Shown here: piece after piece, positions 8,770 to 17,014 of the stretch
How positions within the stretch are numbered: position 1 is the stretch's first letter
How the letters are laid out: the number at the start of each line of letters is the position of its first letter
Source of the DNA: Hoyosella subflava DQS3-9A1
GTDB taxonomy: Bacteria; Actinomycetota; Actinomycetes; Mycobacteriales; Mycobacteriaceae
Length of the DNA: 64,000 bases
Direction of reading: 5' to 3'
Assembly: GCF_000214175.1 (NCBI RefSeq)
Contig: NC_015564.1
Location: forward strand, 2,914,001 to 2,978,000
Made by a program: the position numbers and the translations under genes
Notes under the pieces: generated by a model
The model's input: the letters and a program-made list of their open reading frames with translations, nothing else
What the model was told of the DNA's origin: nothing
Databases searched by the model: none

Positions 8770-11700
8770 GTGAAGGCCGATGCCACCGATCCATCAACTG
8801 TTGAGAACCGGCTCGATCTAGGCGCGGCCCTGACCGCGCTGCGCGAGGAAGCCGGGCTCACCGTTCGTGAGGTCGCCGACAAATCCCGCGTTCCGTACGG
8901 GACGACGTCAGGCTGGTTTTCTGGACAGCATGTCCCAACTAAAGCGATGCAGGACGGGTTCTTTGGTGTGCTCAACACGCTTGGCGTCACCGACTCAGCG
9001 TCCAGACGCACGTGGTGGGACGCCGTGGCACGGGCGCGCCGCACTCCCGGGCGCGGCAGCAAAGAAATCACCGTCCCTTACAAAGGTCTCGACAGCTTCA
9101 CTGAGGCCGATGCGCAGTGGTACTTCGGACGCAACGCTCTTGTTTCCTCCGCTATTGAACAACTCGTTTCGAGACCGCACGTTCCGCTTGTCATTATTGG
9201 GCCGTCCGGCTCTGGTAAATCGTCGCTGATTCGTGCGGGGATCGCAGCGACGATTCAAAGCGGCAAAGCCGGGATTAACGGTGCGGTGTTGCATGTGATC
9301 ACTCCGGGGCAGCATCCTTATGCCACGCTAAATGATGTAGGTATTTCGAAGGACAATAGGAACGCAATTCTTTGCATCGACCAGTTTGAAGAAGTCTGGT
9401 CCCAGTGCAATGACGCTCACGAGCGTAGGCAGTTCCTGAAGAAACTCTTATCGTATCCGCCGGAGGTTCGGCTGGTTATCGGTCTCCGCGCGGATTTCTA
9501 CAGTCACGCGGTGGCCGAACCCTTGCTCGTCCGGGCCCTGAACGAAAATTCACTCGTCGTCGGGACCCTGTCGGCGGAAGAATTGCGCGCTGCGATCACC
9601 GAACCCGCGCACGTCGCCGGGTACATCATCGATGACGAACTTGTCCGCGTGCTGACCGATGACCTCGCGCCCCGCGACTCTCCTGCAACGCACGACGCGG
9701 GCGCACTCCCGCTACTTTCACACGCATTGCTGAGCACCTGTGCGTTGTCGAAGCGGAAACGTATGACGGTCGCCGATTACTACGCGACGGGCGGCATTAA
9801 GGAAGCCGTCCAGCAGACCGCCGACCGGGTATTCGACGGTCTGACACCCGCGCAGCAGACCGCGGCGCGGCGCGTATTTCAGCGGCTCGTCAGCACCGAC
9901 GGTACGACGGAAACGCGACGTCGAGCACCCCTCACCGAGGTCCTTGACGTCGAGCGCCCGGACGACGTGCGGGAGGTGATCGAAGCCTTCACCGATCAGC
10001 GCATGCTCACCGTGACGCAAGACAGTGTCGAAGTAACGCACGAGGTTCTGCTGCGCGAATGGCCCCGGCTGCAGGGGTGGATCCAGGACAACAAGGACGG
10101 CCTCGTCGTGCATCGCCGTCTCACGTCCGCCGCACAGGTGTGGGTCGATTCGGACCGCGATAGAAGCGCTCTGCTGGGCGCCGGACGGCTCGAAGTGTTC
10201 GGGCAGTGGGCCCGCACCGACGACCACGAACGCGACCTCAACAATCTGGAACGCGAATACCTGGCCGCCAGCGCGGCACACCATCACGAGCTTGCCGAAG
10301 CGGAACGCCAGCGCCGCCGCAAGCTCCATCGGCTCAACGTCACTCTCGCCGTCATCGCCGTCATCGCCGTGGTGGCCGCACTCGGGGCTGTCGGCGCCGG
10401 CGTGTACGCCAACAACCAGCGCCAGTCCGCCGAGCTCAGCCGCAACGAGGCGCTCTCCCGCCAAGTAGCTCTCGAGTCCCGGCTCATGCGTGCTGACTCC
10501 CCCGAGCTCGCCGCCCAACTAGCTCTGGCCGCGTATCGCATCTTCCCAACGACGGAGGCGACCACGGCGCTGATGGACGCGACAGCGGTGGGGACCCCCA
10601 CGCGACTGGTGCACAGCCCCGGATCGATGGGCGTGGCAATCAGTCCTGACGGTTCGATGCTGGTGACGTCGACGGCAGACGGGATCGCACGGATCTACCA
10701 ACTGACCGCTGAAGGCGCGCCTGTGCTGACCGCGGAGTTCGCTTCCGAGGCTGAACGACATGTCTCGTTCGCTGTTGCCTTCACCCCTGACAGTTCCCTC
10801 GTGGCGCTGGGCGGGAGTGACGGCGTCGAGCTGTGGGGAGTCGACGGGTCTGCGCCCGAATTCGTCACAGCGCTGGACACCGACGGCGACTCCATCCACG
10901 CTGTCGCGGTCAGCCCGGACGGCCAGATGCTCGCGGCGGGCACACCCGACGGCGGAGTGCTTCGCTGGGACATCACCAACCTGCAGCAGCCTGTCAGCCT
11001 CCCACCCGTTGACGTCGACGCCCCGCTCTCGATAGCGGCTTCGGCGATCGCCTTTACGGACGACGGCCAGTTTATGGCGACGTCCGCTGCCGACAGTCAA
11101 GTGAAGCTGTGGGATGTCAGCGATCCAGCATCGGAACCGAGCGAAGTCGCGAGCGTTCCCCTTGACGGTGACGGCGCTATCGTCGCTATGGGCCTAGCGT
11201 TCAGCCCGGACGGACGGTTTCTCGCAGCAGCGACAAGCGCCACCGATGTCCAGCGATGGGACATCAGCAACCTTGACGCACCTCTCGTGCTCGAGTCCTT
11301 TTCGGGTTTCGACAGCTGGGTGAACGACGTTGCGTTCACTCGCGACGGCCGTCATCTTGCGGTCGGGAGTTCGGACCAGACCGCGCAGATACGTGACTGG
11401 AGCGACGGCGCTATCGTCTCGAGTTTCCAGACCCCCGGCCTGGTCACGTCAGTTGCCTTCACACCCGATGAGCAGACACTCATCGCAGGTGCGAGCGACG
11501 GCATCGCACGGCTCTGGCAAGTACCCGGGCCAGTGGTTGAAGGAATCACCGGCGTGGTCTTCCAGATGCGCTACAACAACGAGCGGGACAGGATAATCGT
11601 CACCGCGGGGCGCGGTGATCGCGCGGTGCACGTCTTCGACGTCCAGGATCCCGCGAAGCCAGCGCGGCTCAGCCGGGTCGAAGTCGACGAGCACAGCGCC

Positions 11701-12573
11701 GCAGGCGACGTTTCCGCCGACGGCGAGTTCCTCGCGGCGGGCACCCTCGAGGGTGACATCCTGCTGTTCGACCTGGGAGATGGGCACACACCCCGGCAGG
11801 TCGGCCAGCTCAGTAACAACGGCGACTCACTCATCCCTTCGCTCGCCGTTGCCCCGGATAAGTCACTGGTCGCCGCACCGTCATACGCCGGCGCGTACGT
11901 CTTCGTCTGGGATGTCCGTGACCCCGAAGCTCCCCAGGAACTTCCTGACCTCGACCTGGGCGGTGGCCACGGCGAAATGATCGACTTCAGCCCGAATGGG
12001 AAACTCCTCGCCGCAGGCTCGTCTGCCAGTGAGTTCAAACTGTGGCGTGTCATCGACACAACCAACTTTGAGCCCGCACGGGGCGACTTCGGAACGTTCA
12101 GCGGATCAGTGCCCGCTGTGAAGTTCAACCACGACAGCACCATGCTCGCCGTAGCGGGCGGGGGTGGCGACAACATCATCCGGCTGTACGGCGTAGAGGA
12201 CCCAGATGACGTCACCATTCTCGCGACTCTCACAGGTCCGCGCTCTGAGGTCACGTCCCTCGACTTCAGTCCTGATGGGCGCGCTCTGTCCGCGACAGCG
12301 GGAGAGAACATCTGGCTCTGGGACGTCACCGACCCTGCTGACGTGTCGTTGATCGGCACTCCGGCCGCCTATGAGGGCCGGGTGAATGACGCCGTGTTCA
12401 TTGGCGATGGAAGCCGCCTCGCGGCCTCGGGCTGGTCGTACCACGTCAAGGTATGGAGCACCGACCCTGAGGCCGCCGCGGCCGATATCTGCCGCCAGCG
12501 CGGCACCCCGATCAGTGCCGATGAGTGGGACCAGTACGTCGAGGGCGCGGAGCAGTTCGAACTGTGTGATTGA
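8770..12573 (+). CDS. XRE-HTH / STAND NTPase / WD40 membrane protein
   Basis: A 1267-aa multidomain protein. Residues 15-75 form an XRE-like HTH (LGAALTALREEAGLTVREVADKS). Residues 100-480 form an nSTAND1-type NTPase, opened by VPYKGLDSFTEADAQWYFGR, with a P-loop GPSGSGKSS (about 144-152) and Walker B ILCIDQFEE (about 200-208). A short charged coiled coil follows, then one transmembrane helix (about 523-548). From about residue 610 to the end there are a dozen or more WD40-type blades (SPDGQMLAAGTPDGGVLRWDI, FSPDGRFLAAAT and others), enough for two propellers. This architecture is known in actinobacteria as signalling or conflict STAND proteins; the trigger and output are unknown. The start is GTG at 8770. 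Confidence 0.9.
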   Translation: MKADATDPSTVENRLDLGAALTALREEAGLTVREVADKSRVPYGTTSGWFSGQHVPTKAMQDGFFGVLNTLGVTDSASRRTWWDAVARARRTPGRGSKEITVPYKGLDSFTEADAQWYFGRNALVSSAIEQLVSRPHVPLVIIGPSGSGKSSLIRAGIAATIQSGKAGINGAVLHVITPGQHPYATLNDVGISKDNRNAILCIDQFEEVWSQCNDAHERRQFLKKLLSYPPEVRLVIGLRADFYSHAVAEPLLVRALNENSLVVGTLSAEELRAAITEPAHVAGYIIDDELVRVLTDDLAPRDSPATHDAGALPLLSHALLSTCALSKRKRMTVADYYATGGIKEAVQQTADRVFDGLTPAQQTAARRVFQRLVSTDGTTETRRRAPLTEVLDVERPDDVREVIEAFTDQRMLTVTQDSVEVTHEVLLREWPRLQGWIQDNKDGLVVHRRLTSAAQVWVDSDRDRSALLGAGRLEVFGQWARTDDHERDLNNLEREYLAASAAHHHELAEAERQRRRKLHRLNVTLAVIAVIAVVAALGAVGAGVYANNQRQSAELSRNEALSRQVALESRLMRADSPELAAQLALAAYRIFPTTEATTALMDATAVGTPTRLVHSPGSMGVAISPDGSMLVTSTADGIARIYQLTAEGAPVLTAEFASEAERHVSFAVAFTPDSSLVALGGSDGVELWGVDGSAPEFVTALDTDGDSIHAVAVSPDGQMLAAGTPDGGVLRWDITNLQQPVSLPPVDVDAPLSIAASAIAFTDDGQFMATSAADSQVKLWDVSDPASEPSEVASVPLDGDGAIVAMGLAFSPDGRFLAAATSATDVQRWDISNLDAPLVLESFSGFDSWVNDVAFTRDGRHLAVGSSDQTAQIRDWSDGAIVSSFQTPGLVTSVAFTPDEQTLIAGASDGIARLWQVPGPVVEGITGVVFQMRYNNERDRIIVTAGRGDRAVHVFDVQDPAKPARLSRVEVDEHSAAGDVSADGEFLAAGTLEGDILLFDLGDGHTPRQVGQLSNNGDSLIPSLAVAPDKSLVAAPSYAGAYVFVWDVRDPEAPQELPDLDLGGGHGEMIDFSPNGKLLAAGSSASEFKLWRVIDTTNFEPARGDFGTFSGSVPAVKFNHDSTMLAVAGGGGDNIIRLYGVEDPDDVTILATLTGPRSEVTSLDFSPDGRALSATAGENIWLWDVTDPADVSLIGTPAAYEGRVNDAVFIGDGSRLAASGWSYHVKVWSTDPEAAAADICRQRGTPISADEWDQYVEGAEQFELCD

Positions 12574-12592
12574 CACGTGCCGAGAAGCGCAC
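12574..12592 (+). repeat. Single arm of the palindromic repeat family
   Basis: CACGTGCCGAGAAGCGCAC differs at one position from the reverse complement of 27417-27435 and resembles the other arms of the 58-bp palindromic family. No matching second arm is seen within about 60 bases, so this is a half element or chance fragment directly after the WD40 gene stop. Confidence 0.55.
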
Positions 12593-12618
12593 CATCGAAA
12601 CGGCCTCGGTTTCGGTGG
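12592..12618. terminator. Bidirectional hairpin between convergent genes
   Basis: A 12-bp stem with two mismatches (CCATCGAAACGG, loop CCT, CGGTTTCGGTGG) lies between the stop of the WD40 gene (12573) and the stop of the convergent TetR gene (12651). It is a likely shared factor-independent terminator, although no strong T-run is present on either side. Confidence 0.55.
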
Positions 12619-12650
12619 GTCCTTGCAACACCTGGATTTTGGCGATTACG

Positions 12651-13289
12651 TCACCGAGTTCCACAGTCAGGCAAGGGCCGCGACACGATCTCCCGCGCCT
12701 CCTCGCTGGAAAGACCGAACATGCGCAGCATGTTTCTGGCCACTTCGTCGGCAGTCTGGTCGATTTCCATGCCCGAGCGGCCTTCCATGATGTGCAGGGC
12801 ACCGAGGATCGCGCCACCGGTGCAGGCCAGTGCGACCACCGGATCTTCGACGTCGAAGCGGTCGGCGTCTAGGGCGTGCTGAATGTCGCGGAGCGCCCGC
12901 GGCGCCAATCCAGTGCTTGACTTCAGGTAGGCAGGCCCTGTGTTGGTGATGATTTGCGCGAGCTGCTGATGTGTGCGAAAGAGCCGGACAGTGAGCCGGA
13001 CACCCGCGGCGAACACTTCAGCTGGGTCTTCGATGCCTTGGGTGACCTGGTCGACCAACGCGCCGTGCTCTTCGAGCGTTTCCGCCACTGCGGCATCGAA
13101 CAATTCTGCCTTCGTGGTGAAGTGATTGTAGAAGGATCCGAAACCGACGTCAGCGAGGTCAGTGATCTCCTGGATGCTCGCTTCCGTCCCGCCGTCGCGG
13201 GCGAGTAGTGTGCGCGCGGCCGCGATCAGAGCGGCTCGCGTCCGCGCCTTGCGCCGCTCGAGTCGATTCACGGCAACTGGCTCAGTCAT
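12651..13289 (-). CDS. TetR-family repressor of the catabolic operon
   Basis: A 212-aa TetR regulator. The HTH lies at about residues 10-55 (RKARTRAALIAAARTLLARDGG, then ITDLADVGFGSFYNHFTTKAELFDAA). A variable ligand-binding helical domain follows. The ATG at 13289 has GGAG 4 bases upstream and is preferred over a GTG at 13298. It is transcribed away from the dioxygenase/P450 operon. Two copies of the palindrome ACTGATG-N4-CATCAGT lie in the intervening region. It is therefore the probable local repressor, released by an aromatic or acyl-CoA intermediate. The ligand is not predictable from sequence. Confidence 0.88.
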   Translation of the reverse strand: MTEPVAVNRLERRKARTRAALIAAARTLLARDGGTEASIQEITDLADVGFGSFYNHFTTKAELFDAAVAETLEEHGALVDQVTQGIEDPAEVFAAGVRLTVRLFRTHQQLAQIITNTGPAYLKSSTGLAPRALRDIQHALDADRFDVEDPVVALACTGGAILGALHIMEGRSGMEIDQTADEVARNMLRMFGLSSEEAREIVSRPLPDCGTR

Positions 13290-13309
13290 GCACTCCACGC
13301 TAACACAAA

Positions 13310-13327
13310 ACTGATTCTTTCATCAGT
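13310..13327. promoter_or_regulatory. TetR operator copy 1
   Basis: ACTGATT-CTTT-CATCAGT: 7-bp arms with one mismatch and a 4-base spacer, 20 bases upstream of the tetR start. It is the same motif as the copy at 13359-13376, with centres 49 bp apart. Position and repetition support a binding site for the adjacent TetR. Confidence 0.75.
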
Positions 13328-13338
13328 CTTGAGAGTTG

Positions 13339-13376
13339 TTGACAACTAGCCTCCCGTAACTGATGCTGTCATCAGT
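13339..13376 (+). promoter_or_regulatory. Catabolic operon promoter with TetR operator copy 2
   Basis: A perfect TTGACA (13339-13344) is a good -35. The expected -10 region about 17 bases later falls inside ACTGATG-CTGT-CATCAGT (13359-13376), a perfect 7-bp-arm inverted repeat. Repressor bound here would block RNA polymerase. The -10 hexamer itself is weak. Confidence 0.7.
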
Positions 13377-13395
13377 ACCGCGGAAGGAATCGGAT

Positions 13396-14529
13396 ATGAC
13401 CATACCAACCAAGGACGTTCACGAGGGGCTGCACAGCGAGCAGGGCGCCGTGCGTGGAGACCGCGTGCACAAGGCCAAAAACCCGGTAATCAAAGTCGAA
13501 GATCTCGCGTGGCTAGAGTTCGAGAAGCCCGACCTCGACGCGGCTGAACGCTTCGCGCACGACTTCGGCTTCATCACCGCCGCCCGCACCGCGGACACGC
13601 TCTATCTGCGCGGCGCGCTCGCCGGAACACACTGCGTCGTCATCCGCCAGGGCGAGAAGTCGCGCTTCGTCGGCCCGGCCTTCAAGGCGGCCGACATCGC
13701 TGACGTGCACAGACTTGCCCGGGCGGCGAATACATCGGCCTACACGCTGCCGAGTCCAGGTGGTGGTGTCGGCGTCGATCTCCTCGATCCGTCCGGGATC
13801 CCGCTCCGCGTTGTCGCCGGCGTCGAGGAACTCCCCGAGCTTCCGATCCTCCAGCGGAAGCTCATCTTCAACACCAACGGTGAGCTGAACCGCGTCAACG
13901 CCACTCAGCGGCCGCCGCGTGAACCGGCGCGGGTCGAGCGACTGGGCCACGTCGTGCTCGAATCCACGAACTTCAACAAGGCACTCGACTGGTACCAGCA
14001 GAAACTCGGCCTGATCGTCAGCGACTTTCTCTACTTCCCCGGTCAGCGTGACCAAGGGCCCACGATGGCGTTCATCCGCTGCGACCGCGGCAGCACCCCG
14101 GCCGACCACCACACCCTCGCGATGACGCTCGGACCCGGCCGCAAGTACATCCACTCCGCGTTCCAGGTCGCCGATCTCGATGCACTCGCCGCGGGCAGTG
14201 AGTACTTGAAGGAAAACCGCTACAAGCACTCGTGGGGCATCGGGCGCCACATCGAAGGCAGCCAACTATTCGACTACTGGCGCGATCCGGACGGCTTCCT
14301 CGTCGAACACTTCACTGACGGCGACATGTTCGACAACACCGTCGAACCGGGCTGGGCCGAGATGTCAGCCAGCAGACTCTCGCAGTGGGGTCCGGCCGTC
14401 ACCCGTGACTTCCTCGAAGCCAACCCGTCTCCGCACTTCATCAAGCAGATCGCGTCGGCACTCGCCGACCGCGACAACGAATTCACCGCCCGGCGCCTGC
14501 TGGGCCTTGCGAAAGTAGCCCTGAAATGA
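13396..14529 (+). CDS. Extradiol (VOC) ring-cleavage dioxygenase
   Basis: A 377-aa type I extradiol dioxygenase with two VOC modules. The metal triad is visible in the C-terminal module: His185 (RLGHVVLES), His253 (KYIHSAFQV) and Glu304 (FLVEHFTDG). The family cleaves catechols next to the hydroxyls using Fe(II) and O2. The extra C-terminal 70 residues make it longer than the usual 290-300-aa BphC enzymes. The ATG at 13396 has AAGGA 7 bases upstream. It is the first gene of the operon and overlaps the hydrolase gene by ATGA. The substrate is probably the dihydroxylated product of the monooxygenase two genes downstream. Confidence 0.87.
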   Translation: MTIPTKDVHEGLHSEQGAVRGDRVHKAKNPVIKVEDLAWLEFEKPDLDAAERFAHDFGFITAARTADTLYLRGALAGTHCVVIRQGEKSRFVGPAFKAADIADVHRLARAANTSAYTLPSPGGGVGVDLLDPSGIPLRVVAGVEELPELPILQRKLIFNTNGELNRVNATQRPPREPARVERLGHVVLESTNFNKALDWYQQKLGLIVSDFLYFPGQRDQGPTMAFIRCDRGSTPADHHTLAMTLGPGRKYIHSAFQVADLDALAAGSEYLKENRYKHSWGIGRHIEGSQLFDYWRDPDGFLVEHFTDGDMFDNTVEPGWAEMSASRLSQWGPAVTRDFLEANPSPHFIKQIASALADRDNEFTARRLLGLAKVALK

Positions 14530-15464
14530 GCAACAACCTGATCCGGTACAGCGACGGCTGGGGTGTCGTCCGCGGCACCGACATACTCCCGCTGCCAAGC
14601 ACCTACGAGACCACTGCAGAGGTTCTCAGCGAGGGGGTCAAGGCCGCCCGCGAGGTGCTGGCCAACCCTAAAGCCAAAGGAATTCCACTCGCGGACGTCA
14701 CACCGTTGAATCCCCTGCCTGGCGCACGGGTGCATTGCCAGGGCGCGAACTACCGGTCGCACATGATTGAGTCCGGCATGGATCCGAACCGGGCGTTCAA
14801 CATGCTGTTCACCAAATCAACCGCCTCGATGTGCGGCGCCGAAGACGACATCGTCCGCCCGCCGCATGTGCAATTGCTCGACTACGAAGTCGAACTCGGG
14901 ATCGTTGTTGGTAAGCCGATCACGGAACCGGTAACCGTGACGCCGCAGAACCTAGCCGAATACGTCGGCGCCTTCGTGGTCGCGAACGATGTCAGCGCCA
15001 GGGACATCCAGTTGCCGCAAGGCCAGTGGTACAAGGGCAAGAGTTACCGCACCTTCTGCCCGGTCGGACCCTACCTGTGTGTACCGGAGAACGCTGACGA
15101 GGTCGCCCGCTGGGCGGAACTGCGGCTCACGCTGTCAGTCAACGGCACCAAGCGGCAGGACGCGCTCGCCGACGACATGGTGTTCAAGCCCGCAGCAACC
15201 CTCACCGAATTCTCCCAGCTTGAGAACTTCGAGATAGGTGACCTGATCCTCACCGGCACGCCGGGTGGTGTCGCCCTGCAGCCGCCGAAAGCAATCGCGC
15301 AGAAGGTCGGTGGACTGCTCCCTGAAGACACCAAATGGCAGATCTTCATCAAAGGACAAGCCAAACGCAGCGCGTATCTCAAGCCCGGCGACCGGGTCGT
15401 AACTTCGATCCGCACCGACGATGGCGCGCTCGACCTCGGAACTCAGCACAACACGGTTCGGTAA
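14526..15464 (+). CDS. Fumarylacetoacetate hydrolase-family enzyme
   Basis: A 312-aa FAH-family protein. It has the conserved core VHCQGANYRSHMIESG, the acidic metal ligands in LLDYEVELGIV, the ANDVSARDIQ motif and the GDLILTGTPGGVAL loop. The family covers hydrolases, decarboxylases and hydratases of acylpyruvates and ring-cleavage products. Here it would process the product of the upstream dioxygenase. The start codon overlaps the dioxygenase stop (ATGA at 14526), showing coupling. Which FAH reaction applies cannot be told from sequence. Confidence 0.87.
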   Translation: MSNNLIRYSDGWGVVRGTDILPLPSTYETTAEVLSEGVKAAREVLANPKAKGIPLADVTPLNPLPGARVHCQGANYRSHMIESGMDPNRAFNMLFTKSTASMCGAEDDIVRPPHVQLLDYEVELGIVVGKPITEPVTVTPQNLAEYVGAFVVANDVSARDIQLPQGQWYKGKSYRTFCPVGPYLCVPENADEVARWAELRLTLSVNGTKRQDALADDMVFKPAATLTEFSQLENFEIGDLILTGTPGGVALQPPKAIAQKVGGLLPEDTKWQIFIKGQAKRSAYLKPGDRVVTSIRTDDGALDLGTQHNTVR

Positions 15465-15469
15465 ACGAC

Positions 15470-17014
15470 ATGCTGTACATCCCAGCCGTGGTGATTGGGG
15501 CCGGCCCCACCGGTGCTAGCGCCGCGATCATGCTCGGCCAGCGCAACATTCAGACACTGGTACTCGAACGCTGGCCGGAGGTTTACCCCCTCCCCCGCGC
15601 CGTCCACTTCGACGACGAGATCTTCCGGATCTTCGCCGCGATGGACCTCGAAGATGACGTGAATGCGATCTCCCGGCCAGCGCCTGGTATGCGCCTCACG
15701 GACGCCCGGCATCGCGTTCTTACCGATCTTCGCCGCGAGCGTCAGATTCATGGTTACCCCCAAGCAAACATGTTCGATCAACCCGACCTCGAAGGTGTGC
15801 TGCGCAAAGCGCTCGACAAGTACCCCTCGGTCGAGTTCCGCGGCGGCGTTGAGGTCTTCGCAGTCGTACAAGCACCCGGGGGCCCTGGGGCCGTGCGCGT
15901 TCGGTACCGCGAAGGCGACACCGAACATGAGGTCTGGACCGATGCAGTACTCGGCTGCGATGGCGCAAACAGCCTGACTCGCGGTGTGGTCGGCGCCAAG
16001 ATGGAGAACTTCCGCTTTCAGCAGCAATGGCTGGTCGTCGACATTGCCACCACGGAACCGCTCGATGTCTACGACGGAGTCCAGCAGGTATGCGACAGTG
16101 ACCGCGCGGCAACATTCATGCCGATAACTCCCGAGCGCTACCGTTGGGAGTTCCGACTCAAGGCAGGCGAGCGCCCGGAGGATTTCACCCATGATCGGGT
16201 GCTACAACTGACCCGGCATTGGCTCGAAGGCATCGACTTGGAGAAGGTCACCTTCCTGCGCCAGACCTGCTACACGTTCCGCGGTGTCGTCGCCGACAAG
16301 TGGCAGCGAGGCCGGGTGTTCTTGCTCGGAGACGCGGCACATCAGACCCCGCCCTTTATCGGTCAAGGCCTGTGCGCCGGTATACGCGACGTTGCGAACC
16401 TCGTCTGGAAGCTCGCCCTCGTACTGGACGGCACGGCTGACGATCGGATTCTCGGCACCTACGAGGCGGAACGCCGACCGTACGCCCGCCGCGTTGTACA
16501 ACTGGCGATCGTCGTCGGCGCCGCGATGACCGGCGGTCCGGCGCAATTCAACTCGGCACGCAACGGCGCGATCCGCGCGGTCACTCGGCTAACCGGCGGC
16601 GAGGACGAGTTCGTCGCCGCGCTGTGGCCCACCTTTGGCAAGGGCCCACTCGTTCACCATGGCGGCCGAGGCAAACGGACCGGCGATGTCTTCGCTCAGC
16701 CAGTCATCGGCGGTCAACGCCTCGATGCACTGATCGGACTGAATTGGGCGATCATCTATCGCGGCGCGGACCGCACGGCCGCCTTCGACGCCGAGACCCG
16801 TAGTTTCTTCGAATCACTGGGCCTGTCAGTTGTTCGAGTCGGTGCTGACGACACTGAAGCACAGGCACTACTCGACTTCTACCGCGCCGATGCCGTGCTG
16901 ATTCGCCCGGACCGCATCGTCGCGGCCGCCGCTGGCTCCCCCGACCTGCGAACGTGGCAGCGGCAGCTCGCCGCGGCCGGCATCAACCCGACGACCGTCA
17001 AGGAATTCCGATGA
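15470..17014 (+). CDS. MhpA-like FAD aromatic hydroxylase
   Basis: A 514-aa class A flavoprotein monooxygenase. The N-terminal dinucleotide motif is VIGAGPTGASAA (G10-x-G12). The DG-type motif is VLGCDGANSLTR, and the second FAD motif GRVFLLGDAAHQTPP lies near residue 284. The C-terminus is a thioredoxin-like domain, as in MhpA (3-(3-hydroxyphenyl)propionate hydroxylase) and phenol hydroxylases. It would ortho-hydroxylate a phenol to the catechol cleaved by the first enzyme of the operon. The ATG at 15470 starts 5 bases after the FAH gene stop; an upstream in-frame extension overlaps that gene and is rejected. The real substrate may be larger than a phenylpropionate, given the P450 and acyl-CoA ligase nearby. 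Confidence 0.87.
   Translation: MLYIPAVVIGAGPTGASAAIMLGQRNIQTLVLERWPEVYPLPRAVHFDDEIFRIFAAMDLEDDVNAISRPAPGMRLTDARHRVLTDLRRERQIHGYPQANMFDQPDLEGVLRKALDKYPSVEFRGGVEVFAVVQAPGGPGAVRVRYREGDTEHEVWTDAVLGCDGANSLTRGVVGAKMENFRFQQQWLVVDIATTEPLDVYDGVQQVCDSDRAATFMPITPERYRWEFRLKAGERPEDFTHDRVLQLTRHWLEGIDLEKVTFLRQTCYTFRGVVADKWQRGRVFLLGDAAHQTPPFIGQGLCAGIRDVANLVWKLALVLDGTADDRILGTYEAERRPYARRVVQLAIVVGAAMTGGPAQFNSARNGAIRAVTRLTGGEDEFVAALWPTFGKGPLVHHGGRGKRTGDVFAQPVIGGQRLDALIGLNWAIIYRGADRTAAFDAETRSFFESLGLSVVRVGADDTEAQALLDFYRADAVLIRPDRIVAAAAGSPDLRTWQRQLAAAGINPTTVKEFR

Noticed and set aside
9718-12359. Long minus-strand frames opposite the WD40 gene (266 and 262 aa)
   Set aside because: They mirror the codon pattern of the plus-strand protein, which has clear STAND and WD40 motifs; no ribosome binding sites or domains.
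8770-12573. Classic defence island around the STAND gene
   Set aside because: Neighbours are signalling and catabolic genes; no restriction-modification, CBASS, retron or toxin-antitoxin genes were recognised nearby.
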